This document shows positions 1 through 11,616 of a stretch of DNA of 64,000 bases, in pieces. Position 1 is the stretch's first letter. Every line of letters starts with the position of its first letter. Under the pieces are notes generated by a model, which was not told the DNA's origin, did not search any database, and saw only the letters and a program-made list of their open reading frames with translations. The position numbers and the translations under genes are program-made. This DNA comes from Triglochin maritima (lineage: Eukaryota > Streptophyta > Magnoliopsida > Alismatales > Juncaginaceae), in contig OY821781.1 in assembly GCA_963682175.1 (NCBI GenBank), positions 39,135,254 to 39,199,253 of the forward strand. Direction: 5' to 3'.

Positions 1-474
1 GACTACACGCTTTGTTATTATTGGTGTTGTTGTATGATTATACCTGTGGTTTTCATTCTAAAATGATATTATTTACTTTACCATTGATGTACTTATTGTT
101 GTGATAATTGTCTAGTGATTATTTAAATAGAGTTTGGTGTGGCTTTTGTAATATGAAAAGTTAAATTGGCGAACACCACAAAATCCACTTGGAAAACGTC
201 ATTGTCAATTATGATTTTTCAGCAAGTAAATACTTCGACAGCCTGAGGTATAGAATAACTAAATTCATGCAATCCATGGAACATAAGTTAGCACCAGACA
301 ACAGACTAAAACCTATCGCAGACTACAATAGCTCCAAAGAAAGAAAAATATGTGGAAGATGAAAATCACATTTCAAGTAATATTCTATTTCCATAAACAT
401 CCACATCCATAGTTTAGGACTGAATCTCTATAACCATTATTTTGTCTTGCATGATCAAGAAAACCTCTCCCTCT
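1..474. other. AT-rich flank without a recognisable gene
   Basis: I see no coding frame, terminal repeat or RNA gene here. It lies 3' of the MYB-like frame of the Harbinger unit and may contain that element's end, but I could not pair it with a matching terminal inverted repeat near 3400-4300. Confidence 0.4.
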
Positions 475-1923
475 CTACATTGACGAGCGTGCTTTTCGTT
501 CAATCCATTTCTCCCGAGCTTTGACCTTGTTCAATTTATAAAAAACCATCTTGTGTTTCTTCTCAGCAAATAAATCAAAAGCCACAACGTACTCATCACT
601 TTCATCGTCAAATTTGGTATCCTTAAGCATTTCCACACACTTGTCGTACATATACTTTTCTTCTTCAGGGTTTTTCTTTTTTTCCCCTTTGCTGGCCCTG
701 TGTGATTGCGTTTGCTAACGCTTCAACTGCGGTCTCCCAATTTTCTTGTACGACACATGGATCTCCAACGGAACTTCTACGTTTTTTCCTCTTAGCAGGA
801 GGTGCATATAACATATCCCACCTTGGCTAGTAGGAACTGGTCCAGTCGCACCGTACTCCGATTGCCCAACCTTGCTACAAGAAGGTGTGCTGGGCATACC
901 CGCTGCTAATGCGACACTACTATTGGTCGGACAACAATTCAAACTCCCAATTGCTATAGACCCCCCAAATAACTCAATACACTTTGTCTCGTATAGTAAG
1001 GGACCATCTCTGAAACACTTGTCATCTTTCCACATCTACAATTAAATTCCAATTAGTGATTTAACATAAATTTAAAGTTAAATTTAAATAAATACATATA
1101 TATATAGAAAGAGTGGAACCTTAAAGTAATCTTGCCATCGCTCATCTGTCATTGTGTACGTCCCCTTCTCATCATCCCAACCGGTGCCCGTTCTTTGTTT
1201 TAAGTCTTGCCAAGCTTGGTATTCACGTCTCAAGGTGTCCCAATGATTTTTCATTTGTTTCCAGTTGTAATTCACATTACAACTTTGATTGAAAAGTATG
1301 GTGAAATTTTGGAAAGAAAATTTGTTGTCTGTGCTCCCCGGCCTTCCAAATTTCCTTACCTCCTGTACACCAAGTTTAACAAAAGTTTCATGCATCTTGT
1401 TTGTCCACCATGCCTTAGGTCCTCTCCTTTCTCTACCTTTTCCCTTTTGGTTGTTACTTGTGGAATTTTCGTCGCCCGAGTGCTCATTCCTATCAAATTG
1501 GGATCCATCAAACGAACTGGGAGGCATTGAGGGTGGTGGCATGGAACTATTTGGGAAAAAGTGTGAACCATCAAAACTTGAGTTGCCACTTACATTTTGA
1601 TAGTGGGAAATTTGAGGACATGAAGCAGCTGGAACTGAGGGGCCTACACCCTGTTGAGTTGGTACAAATTTAGGCAATGGTATACCTAGGTGTCCAAAAT
1701 TATTTCTAGGGTATGTAAATCCAAACGAGTGGTTGTTGAGCATCCCAAATGTAGGGGTTGTAAGGTTGTCGTTGTTTGGAGGTGGCCGGATAAAAGGGTT
1801 ACCGAAACAGGGATGCTGTAGTTGAGGACAAATTTCAGGATTTATGCTGATCGCAGGTGCAGTTGCCGATGTTTGGGTGCAGTGGTCTGGTAATTCGTGG
1901 AAGGTGGTAGTGTCGTCATCCAT
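475..1923 (-). pseudogene. Harbinger MYB/SANT-like partner protein, one in-frame stop
   Basis: Exon 1 (1120-1923, 268 codons) starts at the ATG at 1923 and has a Pro/Ser/Asn-rich N-terminal half. A trihelix/Myb-SANT-like domain covers about residues 163-255, with spaced Trp residues (KAWWTNKM, WKQMKNHW, YQAWQDL). An 84-bp intron (1036-1119; GT donor after DYFK, TAG acceptor) leads in phase 0 into exon 2, which opens MWKDDK. A TAG at 715-717 interrupts the frame. Beyond it the same frame stays open for about 80 codons to a stop at 475-477, reading a Lys/Glu-rich tail (KARERKW-like, ending RKARSSM) as expected for this family. The simplest reading is one nonsense mutation in a recently active gene. 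Readthrough or annotation as a shorter protein are alternatives. Confidence 0.75.
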
Positions 1924-2041
1924 TTCCTAAACAATTCCGTACAAAATAAGTGCATTATACAATAAACAAATATTGTTCATTCATATTAAAAAATTTAGAA
2001 CGATTGGTTCATATAGTAACTACAAACTATTTTGAAAACAA

Positions 2042-3381
2042 CTACAACCCTCTAGTAGAGGTAATCTGATCACATATGAAATCCCTCAAGATAGACATTG
2101 CATTATCATCACTTTGAGTGATACTACTTGGGGGGTATGGGTTTCCACCCAATCCCACTTCTTCAGTTTCGACAATCATAACATCTTCTAAAATATGATC
2201 TGACATTCTTTGACCAATTATGAAATTGTGTAATGTCATTGCTACCACCACAATCTTCACTTGATTTATAAGAGTATATGACGGCATAAGATTCAATATA
2301 TTCCATCTTTTTTTAAGAACACCAAATGCTCTTTCGATGACATTCCACAACGAAGAATGAAGTTGATTAAATGTTTCCTTCTTTCCTCTTGGTCCATGTC
2401 TTCTAAAATAGGGGATATGATATCTCGTATTCCGATAGGGTGAAAGAAAACCTTTTTTGTTCGGGTACCCGGTGTCGACGACATAGTATTTTTCTGTTTC
2501 ATATTTAAAAATTTAGTAATTAAATACTATAACTAAATTCATAATTGGAATTGTAGGTGGTAATTTGTTTACTCACCAGGGTGTGTGGGGAAGTTGTTCT
2601 GCGGGTTAGAAAGGGCGTGGTTAAGAACCTTACAGTCATGGGCTGAACCTTCCCAGCCAGCAGAGACAAAGATGAACCTCATGTCAAAATCACATACCCC
2701 AAGAACATTTTGGGTTAGATTTTGTGGACGTCGTCCTGATCGATAAGCTGCTTGTTTATCTACGGGAACCCATGCACTGACATGGGTTCCATCTAAGGCA
2801 CCTATGCAATCCTTAAAGTAAGGGTAGTACTTTCCACCGCGCCCTTCCAAAATATGGGTAGGAGTGTATCTTAGGTACCCCTTAAGTTTTATTATGTCGG
2901 TCGACCAAATAAAAACCGCATGCAAGGCTAAGTTGAAATATGTACTAATTGTGTCCCCTGAATGTTGTAGTTGGGCTTGTAAGGATCTATTTTTGTCACC
3001 GTGTGCTAGTGTCTTTAGTAGAATGTAAATTTTCTCCTCAACACTAACATGCCGTGAATCAACCAACAACGACTTAGCACGCATGATAGTGCACAACCTA
3101 CTGAACATGTTGGGCATCATTCTACATGAATCGTAACAAATTCTATAGTGTCCTGTCCTCATGTCGTTAATTATTTGGCATCCCGTGAATGGAGTTGTGT
3201 GAACAAGGTTCGTACGGAGAGAAGTAGTTGGACCGTTCAATCCCCCTACCCCCGACTGAACAGAAGGAATGCGAAAACACAAATTATAACAATTTCGTCC
3301 TGATTGAAATTGTACTTTGGGTTGTTTAACAAGTTGATTACAGCATCCATGTCCTCTACAATTACACAATTTATAGATCAC
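2042..3381 (-). CDS. PIF/Harbinger DDE transposase, apparently intact (418 aa)
   Basis: Nuclease of the IS5/Harbinger superfamily (DDE_Tnp_4 type) that would cut and join the element's ends in the nucleus. Exon 1 is 2577-3381 and exon 2 is 2042-2493, joined over an 83-bp intron (donor GTGAGT after THP, acceptor CAG before KYYVVD). The join is in phase and gives 418 residues, the usual length for the family. The catalytic acids are visible: D197 in GALDGTH, D249 in WEGSAHD and E322 in NVIERAF. The helical N-terminal region includes HVSVEEKIYILLKTLAHGD. There is no stop or frameshift. I chose the ATG at 3381 as the first in frame; an upstream exon is possible. It is close to the MYB-like partner downstream on the same strand. 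Confidence 0.85.
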
Positions 3382-4313
3382 ATAATTAAAATAAGTAATT
3401 AGAAAATCAATTAAAAATCAGGAAAGGATGGGGATGGCAATAAAATCTAATAATTGTTATTCGGTATGAAACATAGATCTGGATAAAATTGTGTTAAAAG
3501 AAGAAACAAAATGTAAACCTCACAGTACTAGTTGGAGGTAGTGGATCAAATCTACATCGTAAAATAAAAATTGAAGTCGACTAAAAGATTGAGGGAGTTT
3601 GTAAAGCTTCAACATGGTGGTAAAATAGGAGGTATCACAAAGTCATTAAGAAGACATGGATGTAGATCAACAAAAAATACACCCCAGATCGTCGTTCCAA
3701 ATTAAAATGGCTACTACAAAGGTCACAACAACATGCAAATGTACAAATCGGGATCGACGAAGGTGGAACTAACCTCCACTGGACCACTACTACTTCACAA
3801 CAGCAAAGGAAGTCCGGAGATCAACAAGCACACCAACCACCTAAGGCTACTGGGGGTTTATATCCACAAAGAAAGGAAAACGGAGGGGAACATCTTAAAA
3901 AATTCCGAACGAAAACCTTCTTACCAGACCGGATTTCACCCACCGTTTGCGGCCGCTTCAAATTAGAGGGGAAGGATTGGTTTTGGGGGAAATGATTTGG
4001 GATGAGGAAAGGTTTCTGTGTAGGATGGTTGTGGGTTGAAAGGGAGGAGTGAAGATTTCGTTGGGCATTTCCATGGTGGGGTTGTAATTTAAACCAATTT
4101 GATGGGGATTGTGCGAAGGAGGAATAAAAAAGCCGCCGGAAGCGATCTCTTGAGTGATTTCGGTTTACTGTGCACAAGTGAGTGGTGGAAAGTCATTCGA
4201 AAGCTGAACAATGCTTTTGACGTGGAGCTTTCACAAGTATGTTTGGTGTTGTGGGCTTGTAAAATTCAACTTCTTCACCGAAAGCTTGACCCAAAAGCAA
4301 GTACCGAACCTAG
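3382..4313. other. Region between Harbinger unit and palindrome; no gene recognised
   Basis: The first 350 bases are AT-rich. About 3760-4250 is richer in GC, with short open frames on both strands that resemble nothing I know. It could be the 5' leader and promoter of the Harbinger transposase, which is read leftwards from here. I see no terminal repeat. Confidence 0.35.
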
Positions 4314-4903
4314 CCGAAGTGTTTAAGTTTTTATAAGTCCTCAATATGCATCTATCTCATCTAATGGTTCTTAGTTTCAACCAATCCTTTATGATGATTA
4401 GGTTTGTTTACCGGTTTGATCCGAATGAGCAGAATCAGTTTGAATTAAACATAGTACCTACTAATTTTATAAATCAAAGTTTTAATCGAATTTGTTAAGT
4501 TCGGAATTATATTAGACTAGAAAATTAACTTAATGCCAAAATCCAACACGTTTTGAATAGAATATCACTTTGTTAAAAGTATATTATTTTACAATTATCT
4601 TTTTTTTACAAAACGTCAACACCCGGCATCCCGCTCCGTCCTTCATTAGGCAGGTTGTAGGAGAAAAAAATCAATCCCATCACCCGCAACCCCACTTAAC
4701 AAATGAGGGTTAGGATTATCTCTCAGTTCCCTTAATCATCTAGAACTTATTTTTGCTAAAGAATCAAAATCTAAATATTATACCACTTAATCCATTTTCC
4801 TAACCCACCCTCCCATAGGCCCACACCACTCCATTGACCCAGGTATCTTGAATGAGATGGTGAAGTAAAAACTTATCCTGGTACGTGTCATTTACACCCT
4901 AAA
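4314..4903 (+). repeat. Left arm of palindrome, outer part
   Basis: Pairs with about 10540-11127 in reverse complement. Shared landmarks are the words around TCCTCAATATGCATCTATC, the stretch near 4610-4680 matching 10760-10830, and AGGTATCTT near 4845. It ends at the AAA target duplication (4901-4903) of the CACTA element. Confidence 0.88.
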
Positions 4904-5039
4904 CACTACAATAAATTAGTCCTGCAGTCAATAAATTAGTCCACAACTATAGTATCCGTCGCTGACTCAGAATTCAGGAATGTATAAGTCCCGAAACTTA
5001 AATCTCAATTTTTAACACAAACCTGACTCCTCACCCTAA

Positions 5040-5345
5040 CCCTACCAAATCCGCAAACCCCCAAATCACATCTCCCACCTGAAAATCCCCAAGTCGCCGC
5101 CTCCCACTGCAACCGCCGCTCCTCGCGGTTGCGTCTGCCACCATCGCTCCTCGCCGTCGCGTCTTCCCACACCACGGCAGCAGTCGATACTGCCGGCTCC
5201 GTTCACGGTCGGCTTTGATTCCACACCGGTGTCATTCCTTGTCGTCGTCCTCTTAGTGTCGTCCCTCTCCGGCTCTGTTACATGTTGCGTTGTCCCTCAC
5301 GGGCCCCATTTCTTGCTGCATTGATTCCACTCCAAGGCTGAGGTA
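5040..5345 (+). other. GC-rich leader-like segment inside the CACTA element
   Basis: A C-rich, CT-rich block with many CCGCC/TCGCC words stands out from the AT-rich surroundings. It resembles the 5' untranslated and first-exon region of a plant gene and ends at AGGTAATC near 5340, a possible splice donor. It lies in the same orientation as the cysteine synthase exons downstream and may be part of the same captured gene. I see no clear protein match. Confidence 0.35.
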
Positions 5346-6684
5346 ATCGTCTTCCGGTCCAAATTTTGGGGGTATTCGATTTTATTTGGTTTAGTCTGCT
5401 GGATTTTGGGGTTTTGAATATATTGGTTTGGTCTAGTTTGCTGGATGGTTTGATTTTGGGTTTAGAAGTTGTATTTGGGGATTATGGTTGTTTCATGATT
5501 TGCATGTACCCAAAAGAATAGCCAACACCTCAATCGCGATGTAGGCTTCGATTTTATGGTCCTCGTCTTCTTCCTCTGGCTCGCCTTTGTGCTTCTCACC
5601 GAGGATCCCCCATCTCCCCGGTGAGGTTTTCGTTTTTTAGTATTCCTTCGGATCTTGTTGGTTTTGTACTCAACTGACATATCATATGTTGACCTTACCT
5701 ATGGAGTGGTCTAAGAAAATTATGAGGTTGGATCAAATTATGGTAAGAATTCGGATTATGAGGATGGAAACAAGAGAATGAAAATATATAAGTTGTTTAT
5801 TTCATTGCTTTCCTCTATTTTTAGTATCTCATCAGATTTTCATCAGTTTGTTGCTTCCAATCAAGGATTTCAAGTCAGTCCGATGTCAAATTCGTTTGAT
5901 TTGTCACTGAACTCGTTGGTCTGTGTGGATGGAATTCTAAGGAAATAATCAACTTCATCCATTTTGCGAGATCGGAGTTTCTAAACTCTAATCATGCTCA
6001 GAGTCAGTTCGCAAATGTACCCTAGTTTTAGCATGAAGATTCAAAGATATTAATTGTGAATCACATTTGATCCTTGATTTTTGGAATCAAAACCTGATAA
6101 TGAAATGTGGTTCGAGATGGACCTTTAGTTTTTTAATTGATTTGTGTGTAACGTAACTAGGTAACTTACTAACGTATTTGATTACATTTTGTTGTTTGGT
6201 TGAAAAAAATGAATGTTGCAATCACTCATTATGGATGTACTTTGATTGTATCATTTCATTTAAGTATTACCTCATTAGAGGTTGGTACAAAGTCAACCAC
6301 AATGAAATGAAGTTTCTAGCTTTACCAACGTATTGCATTTTCGTATTAACAGTTTGAGGGCGAAAGATTCTCTGATAATTTATTTTTTTCTCATTGAAGT
6401 TTCTGAATTAGTCATTTCTGTGAGACAATGAGCCGATTAACTTTGTTGTTCATCATGTATCTTCTATACGCTTCTTGTAGTGACGTCTGGTGTACTAGAA
6501 CCGCCCCACACTTAATAAATTTGCTTGATTGCAACATATCTATTAATCCATTATATCTATTAATCCATCAGCAATCATCAAATGTAAACATGATAACTAA
6601 ATCTGGGACATATCACATGCATGGAACATTTTTCGTGATTTCCTAAAAAGATCTGTCTTTCAAGTGCTTTATTCTTGTGTGCAG

Positions 6685-7345
6685 CTTATTGGGAAGACAC
6701 CTATGGTGTATCTGAATAACATTGTCAAGGGTTCCATTGCAAATATTGCTGCTAAACTTGAGATCATGGAGCCCTATTGCAGTGTAAAGGATAGGTAGGC
6801 CTTCTGCTTTAATTAATTATTTGGCAAATTTATGATTGTGTTTAGTTTAATATCTTTGAATCTGAATCCCCCAGAATAGGATACAGTAGGATATCTGATG
6901 CTGAAGAGAAGGGGCTAATAACTCCCGGAAAGGTACTTACTACCGAGTACTTACTTGTTGCTACTTTGTTTACATGTAGATGCATAAATTCTTACATATA
7001 TGTTACAGTAATTTTCGCTTGCAAAAAAAATACAATAATTTTAGATTAAGTAACATGATGTTTTCTTTTTCAACACTTGTATTGTTTTCATGTGACGTAC
7101 AAAAGGAGAACAAGGTCACTCTACGTATTGTTTTCATTCACTATTCTTATATTAGGAGAGATCAAGCTTGGCTAGTTTGTAAACAATTTCTGATTCACTG
7201 TTTAATTCTTGTACTAACTTCAACTAGCTAACTTCCGGCAATTTAGACTATATTGGTGGAACCTACAAAAGGAATAGGAATTGGCCTTGCATTTATTGAT
7301 GCTGCAAAAGGTTACAAGTTGATATTTAAGGAGAGTCCTCTTGTT
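6685..7345 (+). pseudogene. Captured fragment of cysteine synthase (O-acetylserine (thiol)-lyase)
   Basis: Three exons match the N-terminal part of plant O-acetylserine (thiol)-lyase, the PLP enzyme that makes cysteine from O-acetylserine and sulfide. Exon A (6685-6794) reads [12 protein letters not shown] and keeps the PLP-lysine motif as VKDR. Exon B (6875-6932) reads IGYSRISDAEEKGLITPGK. Exon C (7247-about 7340) reads VEPTKGIGIGLAF and KGYKLIF. Exon borders carry AG/GT signals. The family's TSGNTG loop is changed to TKGIGIG, so substrate binding would be lost. The rest of the gene is absent. I see no start codon joined to exon A. It is a non-functional capture inside a CACTA element. Confidence 0.88.
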
Positions 7346-7794
7346 GTACTTAAGTTAAATCACATCTGTAGTTACGAATTGAACATTTGTATTTTGTTGA
7401 AATATGTATTATATAGGATGATGGTTTGTGGAGATTGTGAGTTATGAATGTTGATAAATAGAGATATGTTTATGTTTTATTTATTGCACGGTTGTGAGTT
7501 ATCAGAATGAATCTAGATATGTTTGATACAATATTTACATGTACATGTATACTCTAATTGATCTTTGTAGACAATATTTGTTTATATAACTTGTGTGTAG
7601 ATAGTTGATATTGTGATCTTAATAGGGATGTTTGTTTACTTGATGATGTGTTTGAGTTGTACGTGATGTAGGATATTAGTTGGGAATGAAATATGAATTG
7701 TGGATGTTGAAAAATATTGGTGTAGTAGTGATTTATTCAATTATGCAAATTTTCATTTTTCCCTAAGAAAAACATTTAACCACGAGAGAAATCC

Positions 7795-7961
7795 ATCACT
7801 AAAAACAACAAGTGACGGTTATCATCGGTCACACAATTCGTCACTAAAACCTTTCTGTGACGTCAATATTTGTGACGGTAATTATCCGTCTTTAAAGTCT
7901 TTCTTGTGACGGGTTTAGTGACGGGTTTTTACCGTCACTAAAATCCCAAATCGTTGTAGTG
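7795..7961. repeat. Subterminal repeats and right end of the 4904-7961 CACTA element
   Basis: GTGACGG and its complement CCGTCAC recur about every 15-30 bases in alternating orientation, ending in TTGTAGTG. Such arrays are where CACTA DNA-binding proteins attach. Confidence 0.8.
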
Positions 7962-7964
7962 AAA

Positions 7965-9219
7965 GTGAGATATTATTTTAAAATTGTACATATCTTAGAT
8001 GTAAAGTTTTCATTCAATAATTTTAAATGTTTAATTTTATTATCATTTCAGGAGGATATTGCATAACCGGAGAATTTGCACATTAAGGGTGAGTTTGTAC
8101 CATTAATGAACATCAATTTATGTTTCGTTGGCGAGGATGAGGAGATTTTCTTTCATCATACTTAGAGTGCAGGTGCGTTTATAATTATTTGTGTTTTAAT
8201 TATTAACATTATTCGTTTACAATTTGACTTTTAATAGGTGACGTTTGTATAAGACATTATTAAAGCATCACAAATTTTTCGAAACATACTGTACGAGTAT
8301 TCAATTCGGAGGGGACCATGAATTTGATAATCTTTTCAAATTTTGTGAATTTGGGATTCCCATCAATCTCGTTTTAGGTTAAAAGAATTTTCTTATTTGA
8401 TATTCTGGCAAACATTAAACTCAACATTGTTATGTTGATAATGTAATAACACATCTGGACAATACCTAAAAGGAGAAGTTTGTTGGTTGAAGTTTATGAA
8501 AATTTGGTTAAAAGGAAAATAAAAGACCAAATGATGAACCATTTTACTTTTTTCGTTATCTGACTGGCAAGATCGGTATTTCAAGTCGATATGATTAATT
8601 TTAGAAAAAAAGTACTCAAACCACTTTTGAATGGTAGTTCGAGTTGTATTGTTTTTGCAAAAAACCTCATTATACATGAGGTTCAATATCGATTGTTGTT
8701 GCAGGCACTCTAAGTTTTTAAATTTTTAAACTTAATAAATTTGTATATTAAATTTATTATCATACATTTGTACTGTTTATATGTTTGTAAAATGCAATGA
8801 GGTGAAACTTTATTCGTTACATTGAAAAGTATTTCGAATATTCTTTTCAGAAACATATTGATTAGGTATTTTTAAAAGGTTGAGTACATATCCTGAGAAT
8901 GAAATGACAACATGTAATTTTACAACTATAATTATATAATTTATGTTTTAAATATATTCTTAATTATTACGGATGCGTTTGGGGTAAACAAAAACTACTA
9001 TGTCTCACGGTTCAAGCAAAGAACATGTAACATTTGAGGTAAGATTTTACTGAAATTGTTACATATTTTTTTGTTATAAGATTAGTTAAAATAAACCAGA
9101 AAAGTTCAACATTATGTTTCATTATTATAGATAGATTATATACGGAGACACGTGAGAGTAGATGTATTACAGACCAAATGGTTTGAGAAGAGCTTACGTT
9201 TTGCTTTATAAAATAAACT
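7965..9219 (+). repeat. Left arm of palindrome, inner part
   Basis: Reverse complement of about 9266-10510. It has short open frames on both strands (for example 8393-8686 minus) that recur mirrored in the other arm. None resembles a known protein, and the mirrored copies differ by frameshifts. Confidence 0.9.
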
Positions 9220-9265
9220 ATCACTATTAAACTATCAAGAGACAAATGTAAAATAAAAGACGTGC

Positions 9266-11127
9266 TAGTTTATTTTATAAAGCAAAACGTAAGCTATTCT
9301 CAAACCATTTGGTCTGTTATACATCTACTCTCACATGTCTCCGTATCTAAATCTATCTATGATAATGAAACATAATGTTGAACCTTTCTGATTTATTTTA
9401 ACTAATCTTATAATAGAAAAGGTATGTTACAATTTCAGTGAAATCTTATCTCAAATGTTACATGTTCTTTGCTTGAACCATGAGACATGGTAGTTTTTGT
9501 TTACCCCAAACACCGTTATAATTAAGAATATATTTAAAACATAAATTATATAATTATAGTTGTAAAATTACATGTCATTTCATTCTCAAGATATGTACTC
9601 AACCTTTAAAAAAATACCTAATCAATATGTTTTTGAAAACAATATTCGAAATACTTTTCAATGTAAGGAATAAAGTTACAACTCATTGCATTCTACAAAC
9701 ATATAAACAATACAAATGTATGATAATAAATTTAATATACAAATTTATTAAGTTTAAAAACTTAGAGTGCCTGCAACAACAATCGATATTGAACCTCATG
9801 TATAATGAGTTTTTTTTGCAAAAACATTACAACTTGAACTACCTTTCAAAAGTGGTTGAGTACTTTTTTTCTAAATTTAATCATATCGACTTGAAATACC
9901 GATCTTGCCAGTCAGATAAGGAAAAAAGTAAAATAGTTCATCATTTGGTCTTTTATTTTCCTTTTAACCAAATTTTCATAAACTTCAACCAACAGTCTTC
10001 TCCTTTTAGGTATTGTCCAGATGTGTTATTACATTATCAACATAACAATGTTGAGTTTAGTGTTTGCCAGAATATCAAATAAAAAAATTCTTTTAACCTA
10101 AAACGAGATTGATGAGAATCCCAAATTCACAAAATTTGGAAAGATTGTCAAATTCATGGTCCCCTCCGAATTGAATACTCGTACAGTATGTTTCGAAAAA
10201 TTTGTGATGCTTTAATAATGTCTTATACAAACGTCACCTATTAAAAGTCAAATTGTAAATGAATAATGTTAATAATTAAAACACAAATAATTATAAACGC
10301 ACCTGCACTCTAAGTCTGATGAAAGAAAATCTCTTCATCCTCGCCAACGAAACATAAATTGATGTTCATTAATGGTACAAACTCGCCCTTAATGTGCAAA
10401 ATTCCAAGGTTATGCAATATCCTCCCGAATTGATAATGCCATTTAAACAACACTTCATATTATTGAATGAAAACTTTACATAAAACATATGTAAAATTTT
10501 GAAATAATACATGTCTCTTCCGGTCTGCGTCAGGACGAGTTTTTGTTTCACTTAAGATACCTGGTTCAATTTGGTTGTGTAGGGCCGGTAGAAAAAAGAC
10601 AACTGCTACATATTCCGGTTTTATGTTGATGTAGTGGGGTGGGTTAGGAAAATGGTTTGAGTCTGTATAATGTTTAGATTTTGATTTTGATTATTTAGCA
10701 AAAATAAGTTACAGATGATTAAGAGACAATCCTAACCCTCATTTGTTAAGTAGTGTAGCGGGTGATGTGATTGATTTTTTTGTCTGCAACCTACCTAAAC
10801 AAGGACGGAGTGGGATGTCGGGGTTGACGTTTTGTAAAAAACGTTAATTATGGAATAATACACTTTTAACAAAGTGATATTCTATTCAAAACATGTTCGA
10901 TTTTGGCATTTAGTTATTTTTCTAGTCTGATATAATTCCGAACATAACAAATTGGATTAAAACTTCGTTTTATAAAATTATTAGGTACGATGCTTAATTC
11001 AAATTGATTCTTATCTTTCGGTTCAAACTGGAAAACAAACATAATCATCATAAAGGATTGGTTGAAACTAAGAACCATTAGATGAGATAGATGCATATTG
11101 AGGACTAATAAAAGCTTAAACTCTTCA
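9266..11127 (-). repeat. Right arm of palindrome, uninterrupted
   Basis: This arm lacks the CACTA insertion and therefore shows the empty site: the sequence near 10510-10545 runs straight across the point where the left arm is split. Frames of 151 codons (9627-10082 plus) and 75 codons (10914-11141 minus) are open here but are not conserved intact in the left arm. Confidence 0.9.
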
Positions 11128-11462
11128 TCCATTTCATCCAACTTTAAAATAAAAAATTTATTTTGATGATATCATTATATAACAATATTATTTGTGAAAT
11201 AAGATTTTATCGTATATGAGTAACACAAAATACATAATGGTATATTTAAGTCTACATATATGGATATCCAGATAACCTAATAACTTAATTATATTAATAT
11301 GATAGCATAATTATTTTGAAATATTAATTGCCAAAATAGATTTTGGAAAAATTCCAATTGTCCACTTCGTATCTCTTAAAATATCGAATGTAGTTTTTGA
11401 TTGTTGTCATTGTATTTAATGTATATTTTTAATATGTTGAAAACAAATTGGCAAAAAAATGG
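11128..11462. other. AT-rich spacer between palindrome and MULE
   Basis: I see no gene. An A-rich run just before 11463 resembles the run just after 14779 and may be a degraded target duplication of the MULE. Confidence 0.4.
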
Positions 11463-11616
11463 GAACTACTAAACGTCGTCTCAAAACTACTTAAATCACC
11501 CCTTGAAATTACTAAATTGCTCTTAACAATATATTTAATACCCAAATCGTCCCGTGTCTATAAATTTGACCTACGGTCTTGTATATTCAAAATTTATCAA
11601 TAAAAACACTACGAAA

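Larger units (their letters stand above)
475..3381 (-). mobile_element. PIF/Harbinger-type DNA transposon, coding part
   Basis: Two genes in the same orientation form the usual Harbinger pair: a DDE transposase (exons 2577-3381 and 2042-2493) followed by a MYB/SANT-like protein (475-1923). Members of this superfamily need both proteins, the MYB-like partner helping the transposase reach the ends. I could not find the short terminal inverted repeats or the 3-bp target duplication, so the true borders lie outside this interval and are unknown. The transposase is open throughout; the partner carries one in-frame stop. Confidence 0.8.
4904..7961. mobile_element. Non-autonomous CACTA element carrying cysteine synthase exons (Pack-CACTA)
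   Basis: The element begins CACTACAATAAA at 4904 and ends TTGTAGTG at 7961, the inverted ends expected of the CACTA superfamily. It is flanked by a perfect 3-bp duplication AAA (4901-4903 and 7962-7964). Removing element plus one AAA rejoins the left arm of the palindrome, which proves the borders. Subterminal repeats GTGACGG / CCGTCAC cluster at about 7810-7945. There is no transposase gene. Instead it holds a GC-rich leader-like stretch (about 5040-5330) and three exons of a host cysteine synthase gene with introns. Capture must therefore have been from genomic DNA, not mRNA. Confidence 0.9.
4314..11127. repeat. Giant inverted repeat (palindrome), arms about 1.85 kb, loop 46 bp
   Basis: The sequence from 9266 to 11127 is the reverse complement of 4314-4903 joined to 7965-9219. 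The two left pieces are separated only by a CACTA insertion. Near the centre the arms agree almost base for base (9180-9219 against 9266-9305), with scattered substitutions and small indels further out. The unpaired loop is 9220-9265. Outer ends fall near GAAGNGTTTAAG at 4314 and its complement near 11127. I found no target duplication outside them, so a foldback/long-TIR transposon and a simple inverted duplication are both possible. The arms hold only AT-rich sequence and broken frames. Confidence 0.9.

Noticed and set aside
3821..4177. 118-codon minus-strand frame between Harbinger and palindrome
   Set aside because: No motif, and it lies in a GC-rich leader-like region; I could not support it as a gene.
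9627..10082. 151-codon open frame in the right palindrome arm
   Set aside because: The mirrored copy at 8393-8850 is broken by frameshifts, there is no known motif, and composition is AT-rich low-information.
4314..11127. Palindrome as a classic MULE with long TIRs
   Set aside because: I could not find an 8-11 bp target duplication or transposase, so I left the class open.
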